DNA of 64,000 nucleotides from Pseudomonas putida (GCA_029953615.1 CP124529.1:5606494-5670493), one strand, 5' to 3'; shown: positions 53,399 through 62,338, counted from the first letter of the stretch. Notes: a model not told the origin generated them from the letters alone. Numbers and translations: made by a program.

Positions 53399-54124
53399 AT
53401 GACCGTACGCAGCCTAATCGCAGGTGGCCTGCTCGCCTGCGCCCCGCTGGCCCATGCCATCGACCTCAACGACGATTTCAGCCTCGAGGCTAAGGCTGGC
53501 GTTTTCAGCGATTACCGCACCCGCGGCATCTCCCAGACCCAGAACGATCCCGCCCTACAGGGCTCGTTGACCCTGGCTCACGCCAGCGGCCTATACGCAG
53601 GCGTATGGAGCTCGAACGTCGACTTCGGCTTCGGCAACAGTACGCGCCAGGAGCTGGACTACTACGCCGGCTACTTCTGGCAGATCAACGACGACGTCAC
53701 CCTCGACACCTCGTACATCAAGTACGCGTACCCGCGCCAGGGGGACTTCAACTACGGCGAGTACCATGCCGAACTGCGCGCCGGGGGCGTGCTGCTGGGC
53801 GGCAACTATTCGGACAACTTCAACGGCGACCAATCGATGTTCTATAGCTACGTGGGCTACACCACGCTGCTGCCGTACGACACCAACTTGCTGGTGCGCT
53901 ACGGTCGCAACGACTACAAGGACCCGAGCTGGTTCGCCAATGATGGCGCCAGCCGCGACGACTACCACGAATGGGAAGTGAAGCTAACCCGCACGATGCT
54001 GTCGCTCGACTGGTCGGTCAGCTACATCGACACTGACCTCTCCAAGAACGAATGCGCCAGTTACCTCGGCTTCAAGGATATCTGCTCGGCCACGGTGGTG
54101 GTCTCGGCCAGCAAGACGTTCTAA
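53399..54124 (+). CDS. TorF family putative porin
   Basis: A 241-residue outer-membrane beta-barrel protein. The signal peptide MTVRSLIAGGLLACAPLAHA is followed by the family signature FSLEAKAGVFSDYRTRGISQ. Alternating aromatic beta strands run to the C-terminal VVVSASKTF, ending in Phe as expected for an outer-membrane protein. It follows the amidohydrolase gene on the same strand and probably forms the outer-membrane entry for the same substrate class (inference). Confidence 0.85.
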   Translation: MTVRSLIAGGLLACAPLAHAIDLNDDFSLEAKAGVFSDYRTRGISQTQNDPALQGSLTLAHASGLYAGVWSSNVDFGFGNSTRQELDYYAGYFWQINDDVTLDTSYIKYAYPRQGDFNYGEYHAELRAGGVLLGGNYSDNFNGDQSMFYSYVGYTTLLPYDTNLLVRYGRNDYKDPSWFANDGASRDDYHEWEVKLTRTMLSLDWSVSYIDTDLSKNECASYLGFKDICSATVVVSASKTF

Positions 54125-54146
54125 AGCTGCGAGTTGCTACAAGCTG

Positions 54147-54190
54147 CTATGGGTCGAAGGAAGCCGGGTGGCGGCTTTCGACCCACAGCT
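54147..54190. repeat. TGGGTCGA-type dispersed inverted repeat
   Basis: TGGGTCGAA at 54150-54158 pairs with TTCGACCCA at 54177-54185, and an inner AAGCC/GGCTT stem is nested within. The same outer arms occur at 60245-60292 and in degenerate form at 47498-47530. Located after the porin gene, where it could also act as a terminator. Confidence 0.75.
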
Positions 54191-54245
54191 GCCTTTCGCG
54201 GAAGACAGCTAAACTCACTGGGACGCTCTAACGGGGCGTTGGGAT

Positions 54246-54517
54246 TCAAGATAGAAAGCTTACTGGAGCCTCGGGGCGAAGGCCTTCGTCTCCGAAATCA
54301 AACCGCCAATACCCCACATCATGCCAAGCATGGAGCTTGTATCCGACCTGCGGGAAAGTACCGATGTGCTGGAAACCCAGTCGCTCGTGCAGCCCGACAC
54401 TGCCTTTATTCGGCAAGGCAATGCCAGCATACGCCGAGCGATATCCCAGACGCTTCAGAACTGAAATACGGCCCTCCTGTTGAGCCTTGAGGCGCTCGGT
54501 AGCCCGTTCGAACAGCC
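54246..54517 (-). pseudogene. ArsN-like GNAT acetyltransferase, C-terminal remnant
   Basis: The minus strand reads LFERATERLKAQ, then KRLGYRSAYAGIALPNKGSV, GLHERLGFQHIGTFPQVGYK and LHAWHDVGYWRFDFGDEGL to a TGA at 54246. This is the C-terminal half of a phosphinothricin-acetyltransferase-like GNAT of the type found in ars clusters (ArsN). The N-terminal acetyl-CoA fold is missing; upstream the sequence switches into an ArsO-like gene in another frame. An inactive remnant. Confidence 0.72.
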
Positions 54518-54900
54518 TCCGGTGACCGATAATGGGCGGAGTGAATCTGCTGTCCCTGGAACAGCTCTATCCCCGGATAGGCCGGAACATAGGGGTTACT
54601 CCAGGTCCCCGTTGCGCTGATGACGGCACGAGCCTCCCAGTCCCGGTCCTTCGAGCGTACACGAAGGCCACGCCCGGTCCGCTCCACAGCCGTGACGCTA
54701 ACGGGTCGAGCGATAGGGAACCCGTATCGCGCCTCGTACTGCTCCAGATAGCTGATCACATGACACCTATCGGGATTACCTTCGGTGATTAGCGGCATCG
54801 GCCAGCCCGCGATCGAGCTCCATGCGGATGGTGAGAACAGCGTCAGTGAGTTCCAGCCATGGCGCCACGCCCCGCCCGCAGCCTCAGTCTTCGCCGAATT
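54518..54900 (-). pseudogene. ArsO-like flavin monooxygenase, internal remnant
   Basis: The minus strand encodes GGAWRHGWNSLTLFSPSAWS, SIAGWPMPLITEGNPDRCHV, ISYLEQYEARYGFPIARPV and VISATGTWSNPYVPAYPGIE, then GQQIHSAHYRSPE. This matches the middle of ArsO-type FAD monooxygenases found next to arsenic genes. The FAD-binding start is degenerate and the NADP-binding half is gone, replaced by the ArsN-like remnant. A deletion between neighbouring arsO and arsN genes would explain this fusion. Confidence 0.75.
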
Positions 54901-54953
54901 GGTTGATGTGCGCAGGCTTCTGAATTGCGCGTGGATGCGACATGCTCATGAGC

Positions 54954-55667
54954 TCAAATGGAGCGAATGTTGACTCTCTTGGATAGTTCTTCCGCCGACT
55001 CTTTGCGCTCGGAGTAACGGTCTACCAAATAATCCTGGCGATCACGCAGCAGGAGCGTGAACTTGGTCAGTTCCTCCATTACGTCGACCAGTCGATCGTA
55101 GAAAGAAGACGGCTTCATGCGCCCGGCTTCATTGAACTCCAGGAAGGCTTTCGGCACCGACGACTGGTTCGGGATGGTAAACATGCGCATCCAGCGGCCA
55201 AGCACGCGCAGTTGGTTCACCACGTTAAAAGACTGCGAGCCTCCACAAACCTGCATCACCGCGAGGGTCTTGCCCTGGGTTGGGCGAACGGCGCCCATGG
55301 CCAGCGGTACCCAATCGATCTGCGCCTTGAATACAGCACTCATTGAGCCGTGACGCTCGGGGGAGCACCACACCTGGCCCTCGGACCATTGCATCAGTCC
55401 GCGGAGTTCCAACACCTTCTCGTGGGAGTCTGGAGCGTCATCCGGCAGCGGCAGGCCGGAAGGGTCGAAGATACGTGTTTCGGCGCCGAACTCTTCCAGC
55501 AGGCGCGCAGCTTCCTGGACCATCAAGCGGCTGAATGAGCGCTCGCGGGTCGATCCGTACAGCAGCAGGATGCGCGGTTTGTGCGTGGAGGGATCCTTCG
55601 GCGCCAGCCGCTCCAGCGACGGCAGATCAAACAGTTCTGGTTGGACATTTGGCAGGTGGTCGTTCAT
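54954..55667 (-). CDS. arsH: Arsenical resistance flavoprotein ArsH
   Basis: A 237-residue NADPH-dependent FMN reductase that oxidises trivalent organoarsenicals. Seen: [20 protein letters not shown] (flavodoxin-like FMN loop), [33 protein letters not shown] and [20 protein letters not shown]. The ATG at 55667 has GGAG upstream; 55679 is four codons earlier. It is the last intact gene of the minus-strand ars operon, 23 bases after arsC. Confidence 0.94.
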   Translation of the reverse strand: MNDHLPNVQPELFDLPSLERLAPKDPSTHKPRILLLYGSTRERSFSRLMVQEAARLLEEFGAETRIFDPSGLPLPDDAPDSHEKVLELRGLMQWSEGQVWCSPERHGSMSAVFKAQIDWVPLAMGAVRPTQGKTLAVMQVCGGSQSFNVVNQLRVLGRWMRMFTIPNQSSVPKAFLEFNEAGRMKPSSFYDRLVDVMEELTKFTLLLRDRQDYLVDRYSERKESAEELSKRVNIRSI

Positions 55668-55690
55668 TTCGGTCTCCATTGATCCAGGGC

Positions 55691-56161
55691 CTACAGCGCG
55701 CCGATGCGAGCAAGTTCGGCTTTCAGTTCAGCCTGGCTCAGTTGCGAGAAAGGCAGCGCAATGAAGGCGCGCACGCGCTCATCGATCTTCGCAAGTGTGG
55801 TCTGGAAGGCTTCTTCGATTTCTGCCTCACTCCCGGTGACCGCTGAAGGGTCGGCCAGGCCCCAGTGGGTTTTGAGCGATGGACCGAAGAAGATCGGGCA
55901 GGCTTCGCCAGCAGCGCGGTCGCACACGGTGACAACGATGTCGGGAGTAGAGCTCTCGAAGGCATCCGAGGCCTTGCTTGAAAGTCCAGCGGTGGGGATA
56001 TCGGCGGCTTCCAAGGTTTTCAGTGCCCGCTCATTGACCTTGCCGCTAGGGAAGCTGCCCGAGCTCACAGCTTCCATACCCTCGGGGGCCAGGTGATTGA
56101 ACAGCGCCTCGGACAGGATGCTGCGGCAGTTGTTGTGGGTGCACATGAACAAGACTTTCAT
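55691..56161 (-). CDS. arsC: Arsenate reductase ArsC (low-molecular-weight phosphatase type)
   Basis: A 156-residue arsenate reductase of the thioredoxin-coupled, LMW-PTP-fold class. The active-site loop CTHNNCRS (CX5R) follows MKVLFM, and the resolving-cysteine region [17 protein letters not shown] comes later. It reduces arsenate to arsenite for export by ArsB. GGAG precedes the ATG at 56161. It is 14 bases from arsB and 23 bases from arsH. Confidence 0.93.
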   Translation of the reverse strand: MKVLFMCTHNNCRSILSEALFNHLAPEGMEAVSSGSFPSGKVNERALKTLEAADIPTAGLSSKASDAFESSTPDIVVTVCDRAAGEACPIFFGPSLKTHWGLADPSAVTGSEAEIEEAFQTTLAKIDERVRAFIALPFSQLSQAELKAELARIGAL

Positions 56162-56175
56162 CAGGTATCTCCGGT

Positions 56176-57459
56176 TCAAAAGCTCAGGCGGATGGCCAAT
56201 GCGGCCAAGGTGGCAAGCAGGATCGGCAGCGTCAGGACGATGCCGGTACGGAAGTAGTAACCCCAGGTGATGACGATGTTCTTGCGGGCCAGCACGTGCA
56301 GCCACAGCAAGGTGGCCAAGCTGCCGATGGGGGTGATTTTCGGACCCAGGTCACAACCGATGACGTTGGCGTAGACCATGGCCTCGCGCACGATGCCGGT
56401 GGCCTCGGCGGAATGGATCGACAAGGCCCCTACCAACACTGTGGGCATGTTGTTCATGACCGACGACAGGCCAGCGGCGAGCAGCCCCGTCCCGAGAGAT
56501 GCGCCCCAGATCCCGTAGCCGGCGAAGACATTGAGGATCTGCGTCAGGTAGTCGGTGAGGCCGGCGTTACGCAGGCCATAGACCACGAGGTACATGCCAA
56601 GCGAGAACACCACGACCTGCCAAGGCGCGTCCTTGAGCACCTTGCGGGTAGAAATCACGTGCCCGCGCGCGGCGATCAGGTAGAGGATCAGCGCACAGGC
56701 AGCAGCGATGGCGCTGATCGGAACGCCCAGCGGCTCGATGGCGAAGAAGCCGACCAGCAACAGCGCAAGCACCCACCAGCCGGCAACGAACGTCGCCTTG
56801 TCGCGAATAGCGGCCTCGGGAGCCTTCAGTTGGTCGAGTTCATAGGTACGCGGCAGGTCCTTGCGGAAGAACCACAGCAGCATTCCCAGGGTGGCGGCGA
56901 TGCTGACTAGGTTCACCGGCACCATGACCGAGGCGTACTCGCTGAAGCCAATGCCAAAGTAGTCGGCGGAAACGATGTTCACCAGGTTGGACACCACCAG
57001 CGGCAAGCTCGCGGTATCGGCGATGAAGCCCGCCGCCATGACGAATGCCAGCGTTGCCGCCGGGGAGAAGCGCAGGGCCAGCAGCATGGCGATGACGATC
57101 GGGGTCAGGATCAGTGCCGCACCGTCGTTAGCGAACAGCGCCGAGACGGCGGCGCCCAGCAGGATGATGAAGGCGAACAGCTTGCGGCTGCTGCCATTGC
57201 CCCAGCGGGCCACGTGTAATGCCGCCCACTCGAAGAACCCCGCCTCATCCAGCAGCAAGCTGATAATGATGACTGCGATGAAAGTGGCGGTAGCGTTCCA
57301 GACGATTTGCCAGACCACGGGGATATCGGACAGGCTCACGACGCCCGCCAGCAGCGCCACGACGGCCCCCAGTGCGGCGCTCCAGCCCACGCCCAGGCCT
57401 TTGGGCTGCCAGATGACGAGAACGATCGTCACCAGGAAAATCAAAAATGCGATCAGCAT
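56176..57459 (-). CDS. arsB: Arsenite efflux pump ArsB
   Basis: A 427-residue inner-membrane arsenite/antimonite:H+ antiporter of the ArsB family. The start [20 protein letters not shown] and the blocks [40 protein letters not shown] and [20 protein letters not shown] are diagnostic, with about 12 membrane spans. The length is standard. It exports the arsenite made by ArsC. It lies 29 bases downstream of arsR. Confidence 0.95.
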   Translation of the reverse strand: MLIAFLIFLVTIVLVIWQPKGLGVGWSAALGAVVALLAGVVSLSDIPVVWQIVWNATATFIAVIIISLLLDEAGFFEWAALHVARWGNGSSRKLFAFIILLGAAVSALFANDGAALILTPIVIAMLLALRFSPAATLAFVMAAGFIADTASLPLVVSNLVNIVSADYFGIGFSEYASVMVPVNLVSIAATLGMLLWFFRKDLPRTYELDQLKAPEAAIRDKATFVAGWWVLALLLVGFFAIEPLGVPISAIAAACALILYLIAARGHVISTRKVLKDAPWQVVVFSLGMYLVVYGLRNAGLTDYLTQILNVFAGYGIWGASLGTGLLAAGLSSVMNNMPTVLVGALSIHSAEATGIVREAMVYANVIGCDLGPKITPIGSLATLLWLHVLARKNIVITWGYYFRTGIVLTLPILLATLAALAIRLSF

Positions 57460-57488
57460 GACTACAACTCAATCAGCAAAGGGAAGTC

Positions 57489-57845
57489 TCAAGCACAAGC
57501 AACAGGGCTCTGCGGCCGCTCGCCCATTTTGGCAAGCCGCAATGCATCGAGGCTCAACCATTCCTGGTTGGCATCGACCACTCCCTTCAGCATCGCGTCC
57601 ACCCACTGTGGCAGCTCGGGATGCAGTCGGTAGTACACCCACTGACCCTTGCGGCGATCCATCAGGACTCCAGCCTCGCGCAACTGGGCCAGATGCCGGG
57701 AGATCTTCGGCTGGCTCAGCTCCAGCGCGTGGGTAAGTTCGCAGACACAGAGTTCGCCTTCACGGGCGATCAGCAGGGTCATCCGGGCCCGGGTGTCATC
57801 AGCCAGGCATTTGAAAACGATGGGGGGAGTCAGTGTTTCCCGCAT
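57489..57845 (-). CDS. arsR: Arsenic-responsive repressor ArsR
   Basis: A 118-residue SmtB/ArsR repressor. The winged helix contains the metalloid-binding CVC box in EGELCVCELTHALELSQPKI followed by SRHLAQLREAGVLMDRRKGQ. Arsenite binding to these cysteines releases DNA and opens the operon. The ATG at 57845 has AGGAGG nine bases upstream; a longer frame to 58112 is not supported. First gene of the arsRBCH operon. Confidence 0.94.
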   Translation of the reverse strand: MRETLTPPIVFKCLADDTRARMTLLIAREGELCVCELTHALELSQPKISRHLAQLREAGVLMDRRKGQWVYYRLHPELPQWVDAMLKGVVDANQEWLSLDALRLAKMGERPQSPVACA

Positions 57846-57884
57846 GTGACCTCCTGGGGAATGCGTGTACGGGCAATATCTGGA

Positions 57885-57935
57885 GATCCAAATATATGCC
57901 GACTCGAATATATGGTAAATCAGATATTTACAATC
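57885..57935 (-). promoter_or_regulatory. ars operon promoter/operator
   Basis: An AT-rich block upstream of arsR contains two AATATATG direct repeats and the inverted repeat GTAAAT-CAGAT-ATTTAC. On the minus strand TTGTAA and TATTCG can serve as -35 and -10 with 17-base spacing. These are good candidates for the ArsR-controlled promoter. Confidence 0.6.
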
Positions 57936-58342
57936 ACTTCGCCTTACGAGGCTCGGGGATATAAGCACAGAGACCGATCCCAAGCCCCAAAGGCAATTTC
58001 CAGTTCGAAGGAGTTCAACAGGCTTTGCCCGACGTCTGCGGTCTACATGGTCAAGGAGCTTGGCGGCATGAACTCGGTGGCACCACAAGTAACTCGCCTC
58101 CACGAACGTCACTGAGGTCGTTCTCAGGTGTTCCAGGAACGAGTCCTGCGCCCCCGAAAGATGTCGAACTGCATCGACCTCGGTTTCGTAGACAACTGGA
58201 ACGGCTGCAAAGGGTCGTTAGCCGCCGGCCCTGACAGGCAAAAACTTTTTTCCTTCCAGTGCATCTGGTCCGGTCGTTCGCGGGTATTGCTTATGGGTGG
58301 CCTATGACTGCCCAGCCAAATGTCTTGTCAGGAGCACTACCC
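57936..58342. other. Intergenic region between ars and DUF3455 genes
   Basis: About 400 bases with no recognisable gene. The open frames in this part overlap each other on both strands and have no ribosome sites or domains. It presumably holds the promoter of the DUF3455 gene; no specific motif is clear. Confidence 0.45.
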
Positions 58343-58870
58343 ATGAGCCTCAAACCCTCCGCCTGCCTGCTCGCCTGTTGCCTCGCCCTGGCGCTGCAAC
58401 CCGCTCACGCACAATCCTCGCTGCCAGAGGCGGTCAAGGTCCCCGATGGCCATCGCGTCTTGCTCGAGACCGTGGGCGTCGGCGAGATCACCTATGAGTG
58501 CCGCGACAAAGCCAACACCCCCGGGCAAACCGAATGGACCTTCGTCGGCCCCAAGGCCGTTCTCAATGACCGCGCAGGCAAACAAGTAGGCGACTACTTC
58601 GGCCCACCCGCCACCTGGCAAGCCAAGGACGGATCGAAAGTCACCGGCATCCAGCTGGCGGTGGCACCTGCAGACAAGGGGGCCATACCCTATCAGCTGG
58701 TCAAGGCCAATCCGGCCGAAGGCAAAGGCGCCATGCAGGGAGTCAGCTATATCCAGCGCCTGGCCACCCGCGGCGGCTTGGCGCCGGCAAGCGACTGCAC
58801 GGCGCAGAACAAAGGTGCCAAGCAGGTTGTCCAGTACCAGGCCGACTATGTGTTCTGGACAGCCAAGTAA
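58343..58870 (+). CDS. DUF3455 domain-containing secreted protein
   Basis: A 175-residue exported protein. The signal peptide MSLKPSACLLACCLALALQP ends near AHA, and the mature domain reads VGVGEITYECRDKANTPGQT, EWTFVGPKAVLNDRAGKQVG and SYIQRLATRGGLAPASDC, typical of DUF3455. The function is unknown; members often sit beside ECF sigma/anti-sigma pairs, as here. AGGAG precedes the ATG at 58343. The sigma gene starts 103 bases downstream. Confidence 0.87.
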   Translation: MSLKPSACLLACCLALALQPAHAQSSLPEAVKVPDGHRVLLETVGVGEITYECRDKANTPGQTEWTFVGPKAVLNDRAGKQVGDYFGPPATWQAKDGSKVTGIQLAVAPADKGAIPYQLVKANPAEGKGAMQGVSYIQRLATRGGLAPASDCTAQNKGAKQVVQYQADYVFWTAK

Positions 58871-58973
58871 GACGCACTTGAGCAGACACCTTGCAATTGT
58901 TCATCTACGCTCGTTGGCAAGCCCCCGGCTGGATGGCCGGGGTACCTTGCATGACTCAAGGAAGCTGCACACG

Positions 58974-59522
58974 TTGAACTCGCCTGTCGCTCCCTTCGAC
59001 TTTCACCGCTGCCTGCAGGCCTGCGCACAGGGCGACCGGCGCGCTCTGCAGGCGCTTTACGACCACGAAGGCGCGCGCCTGCTGGGCGTTGCCCGGCGCA
59101 TCGCGCGTGACCACGCTAACGCGGAAGACATCGTCCACGATGCTTTTATTCGCATCTGGACCCGCGCCGCCAGTTTCGACCCTGCGCGCGGCTCGGCGCG
59201 CGGCTGGGTCTACAGCATCACCCGCCACCTGGCACTCAATTCGATCCGCGATTCACGCCGTGAAACGGTGCTGGACGAAGCCGATATGGAGACGACGCCT
59301 GCATTGCACGGGGGATTTGATGAAATTGACCTCTGGTCTGGTTCGGCGAAGATCTACCGTTGCCTCGAAAAACTGCAGCCTGCACCGCAGCGTTGCATCC
59401 TGCACGCCTATGTGGACGGCTGCAGCCACGCCGAGATCGCCGGGTTGCTCGGGGCCCCATTGGGCACCGTCAAAGCCTGGATCAAGCGCAGCCTGAAGGC
59501 ATTGCGGGAGTGCCTGGAATGA
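58974..59522 (+). CDS. ECF-type RNA polymerase sigma factor
   Basis: A 182-residue sigma-70 of the SigK/ECF group. Region 2 is in LLGVARRIARDHANAEDIVH, DAFIRIWTRAASFDP and GWVYSITRHLALNSIRD. Region 4 has LQPAPQRCILHAYVDGCSHA followed by EIAGLLGAPLGTVKAWIKRS. The start is probably the TTG at 58974 (AAGGAAG lies in front); no ATG fits well. Its stop overlaps the anti-sigma start (ATGA). It presumably drives this operon and the neighbouring DUF3455 gene in response to an envelope or oxidative signal. Confidence 0.88.
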   Translation: MNSPVAPFDFHRCLQACAQGDRRALQALYDHEGARLLGVARRIARDHANAEDIVHDAFIRIWTRAASFDPARGSARGWVYSITRHLALNSIRDSRRETVLDEADMETTPALHGGFDEIDLWSGSAKIYRCLEKLQPAPQRCILHAYVDGCSHAEIAGLLGAPLGTVKAWIKRSLKALRECLE

Positions 59523-60217
59523 AGCCGGATACCGCCGAGGAAGTGGACAGCCTCGCCGGCGAGTATGTGCTGGGGACCCTGTCGCCGCAGCAACACGCCA
59601 CAGTGGCTGAGCGTCTTGGAAGTGACCCGGCTTTGCGCGCCTCAGTGGATGCCTGGGAGGCACGTTTGCTGGAGCTGACCGCGCTGACTGCGCCGCAGCC
59701 AACGAGCGCCCGCCTGTGGGGCCGTATCCAGCGCAGCCTGAATGAACTGCCCGCAGCGGCCGCGCAACAGCGGGTCAAATGGTGGCGACGCCTCGGACTG
59801 TGGCAAGGGCTAAGTGCTGCGGGGCTGGCTGCAAGCGCGGTTCTGGCGTTTGCATTGCTGACTGCACCCCCGCCCACCACCCAATTCGTGGTGGTCCTGG
59901 TGGCGCCCAACAGCCAGGCCGCCGGCTGGGTGGTGCAGACCAGCGACAGCCGCATGATCGAGCTGATTCCGCTTGGCCAGGATGCTGTGCCCGAAGGCAT
60001 GGCCCTTCAGTTCTGGACCAAGGGCGAGCAGTGGCAAGCACCGGTTTCACTGGGCCTGGTCAAACCCGGAGAGCCCTATCGTGTTCCGCTCCAGAGCCTG
60101 CCACCTTTAGAGGCCAACCAGTTGTTCGAGCTGACATTGGAAAAATCCGGCGGCTCGCCCACCGGGCTGCCGACGGGGCCGGTGAAGTTCATTGGCCGCG
60201 CGGTAAAAGTGATCTGA
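59519..60217 (+). CDS. RskA-type anti-sigma factor
   Basis: A 232-residue membrane anti-sigma protein. The N-terminus EEVDSLAGEYVLGTLSPQQH is the sigma-binding part, a single transmembrane helix lies near residues 92-115 (LSAAGLAASAVLAFALLTA), and the periplasmic RskA domain follows (WVVQTSDSRMIELIPLGQDA). It is translationally coupled to the ECF sigma gene and would hold it inactive until an extracytoplasmic signal is received. Confidence 0.9.
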   Translation: MKPDTAEEVDSLAGEYVLGTLSPQQHATVAERLGSDPALRASVDAWEARLLELTALTAPQPTSARLWGRIQRSLNELPAAAAQQRVKWWRRLGLWQGLSAAGLAASAVLAFALLTAPPPTTQFVVVLVAPNSQAAGWVVQTSDSRMIELIPLGQDAVPEGMALQFWTKGEQWQAPVSLGLVKPGEPYRVPLQSLPPLEANQLFELTLEKSGGSPTGLPTGPVKFIGRAVKVI

Positions 60218-60244
60218 CCTGAAAAGGTCTGCAACCACTGACCG

Positions 60245-60292
60245 CTATGGGTCGAAAACGGTCATTCGCGACCGGCAGCTATCGACCCATAG
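60245..60292. repeat. TGGGTCGA-type dispersed inverted repeat
   Basis: CTATGGGTCGA at 60245-60255 pairs with TCGACCCATAG at 60282-60292. The inner part GGTCATTCGCGACC adds a second small stem. Same family as 54147-54190. It follows the anti-sigma gene. Confidence 0.78.
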
Positions 60293-60419
60293 CTGCCTCT
60301 CAGCCCTACACGGCTGAGCGGATTCGTATACGGTTGATGTTTTTACGCCCGTATTGGCGGGTCAAACCCGCTCCTGCGGCGATCGCATTCAGATCGAAGC
60401 CAGCAACTCGCTTCGTTGC

Positions 60420-60683
60420 TTATGGCAGACGCTTAAGCCCGCACTGATGCCTGGCACCTTCAAGGCTTGCTTCAAACGCCTCTAGCCCAGCGTATAACTG
60501 TTGCAGCCCAGTGATTTGCCCCAGCACTTCACGTTTCTTGTCGGCAATGGCCTTGCCAGCCAACTCCCACGGCAAATCAGCACCCTGATGCCTCAGCAGA
60601 ATCGCCTGCAGTTCTTTCAGTTTGAAACCCAACTGCTGCGCGCATTTGATGAACGTCAGCAGCTCGACACTCTGCTGATAGCC
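60420..60683 (-). pseudogene. MerR family regulator, C-terminal remnant
   Basis: The minus strand encodes GYQQSVELLTFIKCAQQLGF, KLKELQAILLRHQGADLPWE and KREVLGQITGLQQLYAGLEA, the dimerisation helix and C-terminal part of a MerR-type regulator. The N-terminal winged helix (normally about 45 residues) is absent; the fragment overlaps the 3' end of the oxidoreductase gene in another frame. A deletion has evidently joined the two genes. Confidence 0.7.
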
Positions 60684-61261
60684 GCAGGCCAGCTGGCGAT
60701 GCCTCGTGCCAGTTCGAGCCAGGCTCCACGCCGCCGCGCGCTGGAGCCGAGCAGCGGCCCGAACATCAAGGTACGCAGCGGTCTGATACCGCAGAACTGC
60801 AACGTGGTTTTGCGCACCTGGTGAAGGCCAGGCATGCGATACACCCAGCGGTAGTACCACGGCGGTGTATCCATCGTCACCAGCAGATGCGCCGTTCGCC
60901 CCTTGAGCAGTTGCTCGGGGAAAGCCTTGCCTGCCCTATACTGAAACGCGAAACCGGGCAGGAACACGCGATCGAAAAAGCCTTTCATCAATGCAGGGAT
61001 ACCGCCCCACCAAATGGGGTAGATAAAGGCTAGGTGCTCGGCCCAGGTGATGTCGGCCTGGGCCCTGAGCAGATCGGGTTCCAGAGGCTGCGCTTGCCGG
61101 TAGCCATTGCGTAGTACCGGGTCAAAGCTCAAAGCATCAAGCCGTAACACCCTTACATCATGGCCGGCACTTCTGGCCGCCTCGACATAACTCTCGGTCA
61201 ACGCTGCACAGAAACTCTCGCTTGACGGGTGCCCCAGCACCACTAGTACTCGTTTGCTCAT
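60656..61261 (-). CDS. NAD(P)H dehydrogenase (quinone), flavodoxin-like
   Basis: A roughly 201-residue FMN/FAD quinone reductase of the MdaB/KefF family. MSKRVLVVLGHPSSESFCAA contains the phosphate-binding loop; FIYPIWWGGIPALMKGFFDR and VTMDTPPWYYRWVYRMPG follow. The C-terminal tail after ARRRGAWLELARGIA looks altered by the deletion that removed the MerR N-terminus, so the last residues may not be native. Starts at 61261 or 61264 are equivalent. Probably once paired with the MerR gene. Confidence 0.82.
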   Translation of the reverse strand: MSKRVLVVLGHPSSESFCAALTESYVEAARSAGHDVRVLRLDALSFDPVLRNGYRQAQPLEPDLLRAQADITWAEHLAFIYPIWWGGIPALMKGFFDRVFLPGFAFQYRAGKAFPEQLLKGRTAHLLVTMDTPPWYYRWVYRMPGLHQVRKTTLQFCGIRPLRTLMFGPLLGSSARRRGAWLELARGIASWPAAISRVSSC

Positions 61262-61264
61262 CAT

Positions 61265-61559
61265 CCCTTCGTCCTGAACATGAGGCATGCAGGGTAAAGC
61301 CTGCCCCTAACGGGAGAGTCAACTGCTCAGGCTGCTCTGGGCATATTGGCCTGCACATTCGGCACCGACGGGCTTGTGGCCACGGTTGGCAGCCATGACA
61401 GAGTCGGTCAGTTCGCCGTCAAGTAGCGTGACACCGCCTATCAAGCGGATGTGGTCACCCGCCGCAGCGTTTCGCGTCCGCCCATCCTGCAGGCGTTCCT
61501 TGAAGACCTCGATGCCTGCGCCTCCCAGCCCGGCTACGCCTGATTCGCCCCGCTGGTCG
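61265..61559. other. Degenerate region upstream of the etfB fragment
   Basis: About 295 bases with no supported gene. One plus-strand frame reads [20 protein letters not shown] before a stop but matches no family I know. Together with the flanking fragments it looks like decaying DNA. Confidence 0.35.
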
Positions 61560-61830
61560 GCTCGGGCGCCGTCCAGGAGCAACTGCGCACCGCCCTGGCA
61601 GCGGGTGCCGACCGCGCCATCCTGGCCGTGGCCAAAGGCACTGAAAGCCGTTGTCGACAAAGAGCAGCCGCAGCTGGTTATCCTCGGCAAGCAGGCCATC
61701 GACAGTGATGACAACCAGACCGGCCAGATGCTGGCGGCGCTGACCGGCTTCGCCCAAGGCACCTTCGTATCCAAGGTGGAAGTCGCTGGCGACAAGCTGA
61801 ATGTCACCCGTGAAATCGACGGTGGCCTGC
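61560..61830 (+). pseudogene. Electron transfer flavoprotein beta subunit, internal fragment
   Basis: The plus strand reads [20 protein letters not shown] and, in a second frame, [40 protein letters not shown] and [20 protein letters not shown], the centre of EtfB. The N-terminus, the C-terminus and part of the middle (about 15-20 residues) are missing, and the frame shifts near 61640. It is a non-functional relic; the functional etfBA would be elsewhere. Confidence 0.82.
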
Positions 61831-61907
61831 CTGGCGCTGGTTGTCACTCTGTTGCCGTTCGCTGAAACAAGGCCAAGGCCATTATGGGGCGCGCGGACAT
61901 TGGTTAT

Positions 61908-62337
61908 TTACGCCTGGCGGCTTTTGCCAAGTGCTTCCAAGCCATTGAACAACACCATCCCAGCCAGCATCGCAGCCACGAACAGCCCGCCTTGCCAGAA
62001 CCACGCCGGCCAGCAGCACCAGGGCCGGCCCCGGGCACACCCCGGCCAGCCCCCAACCGATGCCGAAGATCAGGCTGCCGCCCACCAGCCGTCCGTCAAT
62101 GTCACGCCGGGCAGGCAACTGCATCGCGCCGCCGAGCAAGGCCACAGCATGTCGACGCGCCCAGGCCATGGGCAGCAGGGCAACACCGATGGCTCCCACC
62201 ATGACCAGTGCCAGTGACGGGTCCCACTGCCCGGCGAGGTCGAGAAACCCCAGTACCTTGGCAGGATTCGCCATGCCCGACAGCAGCAACCCCATGCCGA
62301 ACAGCAACCCCGCGATGAATGCGCTGATACGGGTCAT
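61908..62337 (-). pseudogene. YeeE/YedE-type (DUF6691) membrane protein, frameshifted
   Basis: The first frame begins MTRISAFIAGLLFGMGLLLS, GMANPAKVLGFLDLAGQWDP and continues to GVCPGPALVLLAG. The frame then breaks near 62005-62010. With one base fewer it proceeds WFWQGGLFVAAMLAGMVLFN, GLEALGKSRQA to a TAA at 61908, a normal 142-residue length. These half-size YeeE/YedE proteins work in pairs as sulfur-compound transport components. The start lies two bases after the stop of the partner gene. Break may be a sequencing error. Confidence 0.78.
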
Positions 62338-62338
62338 T

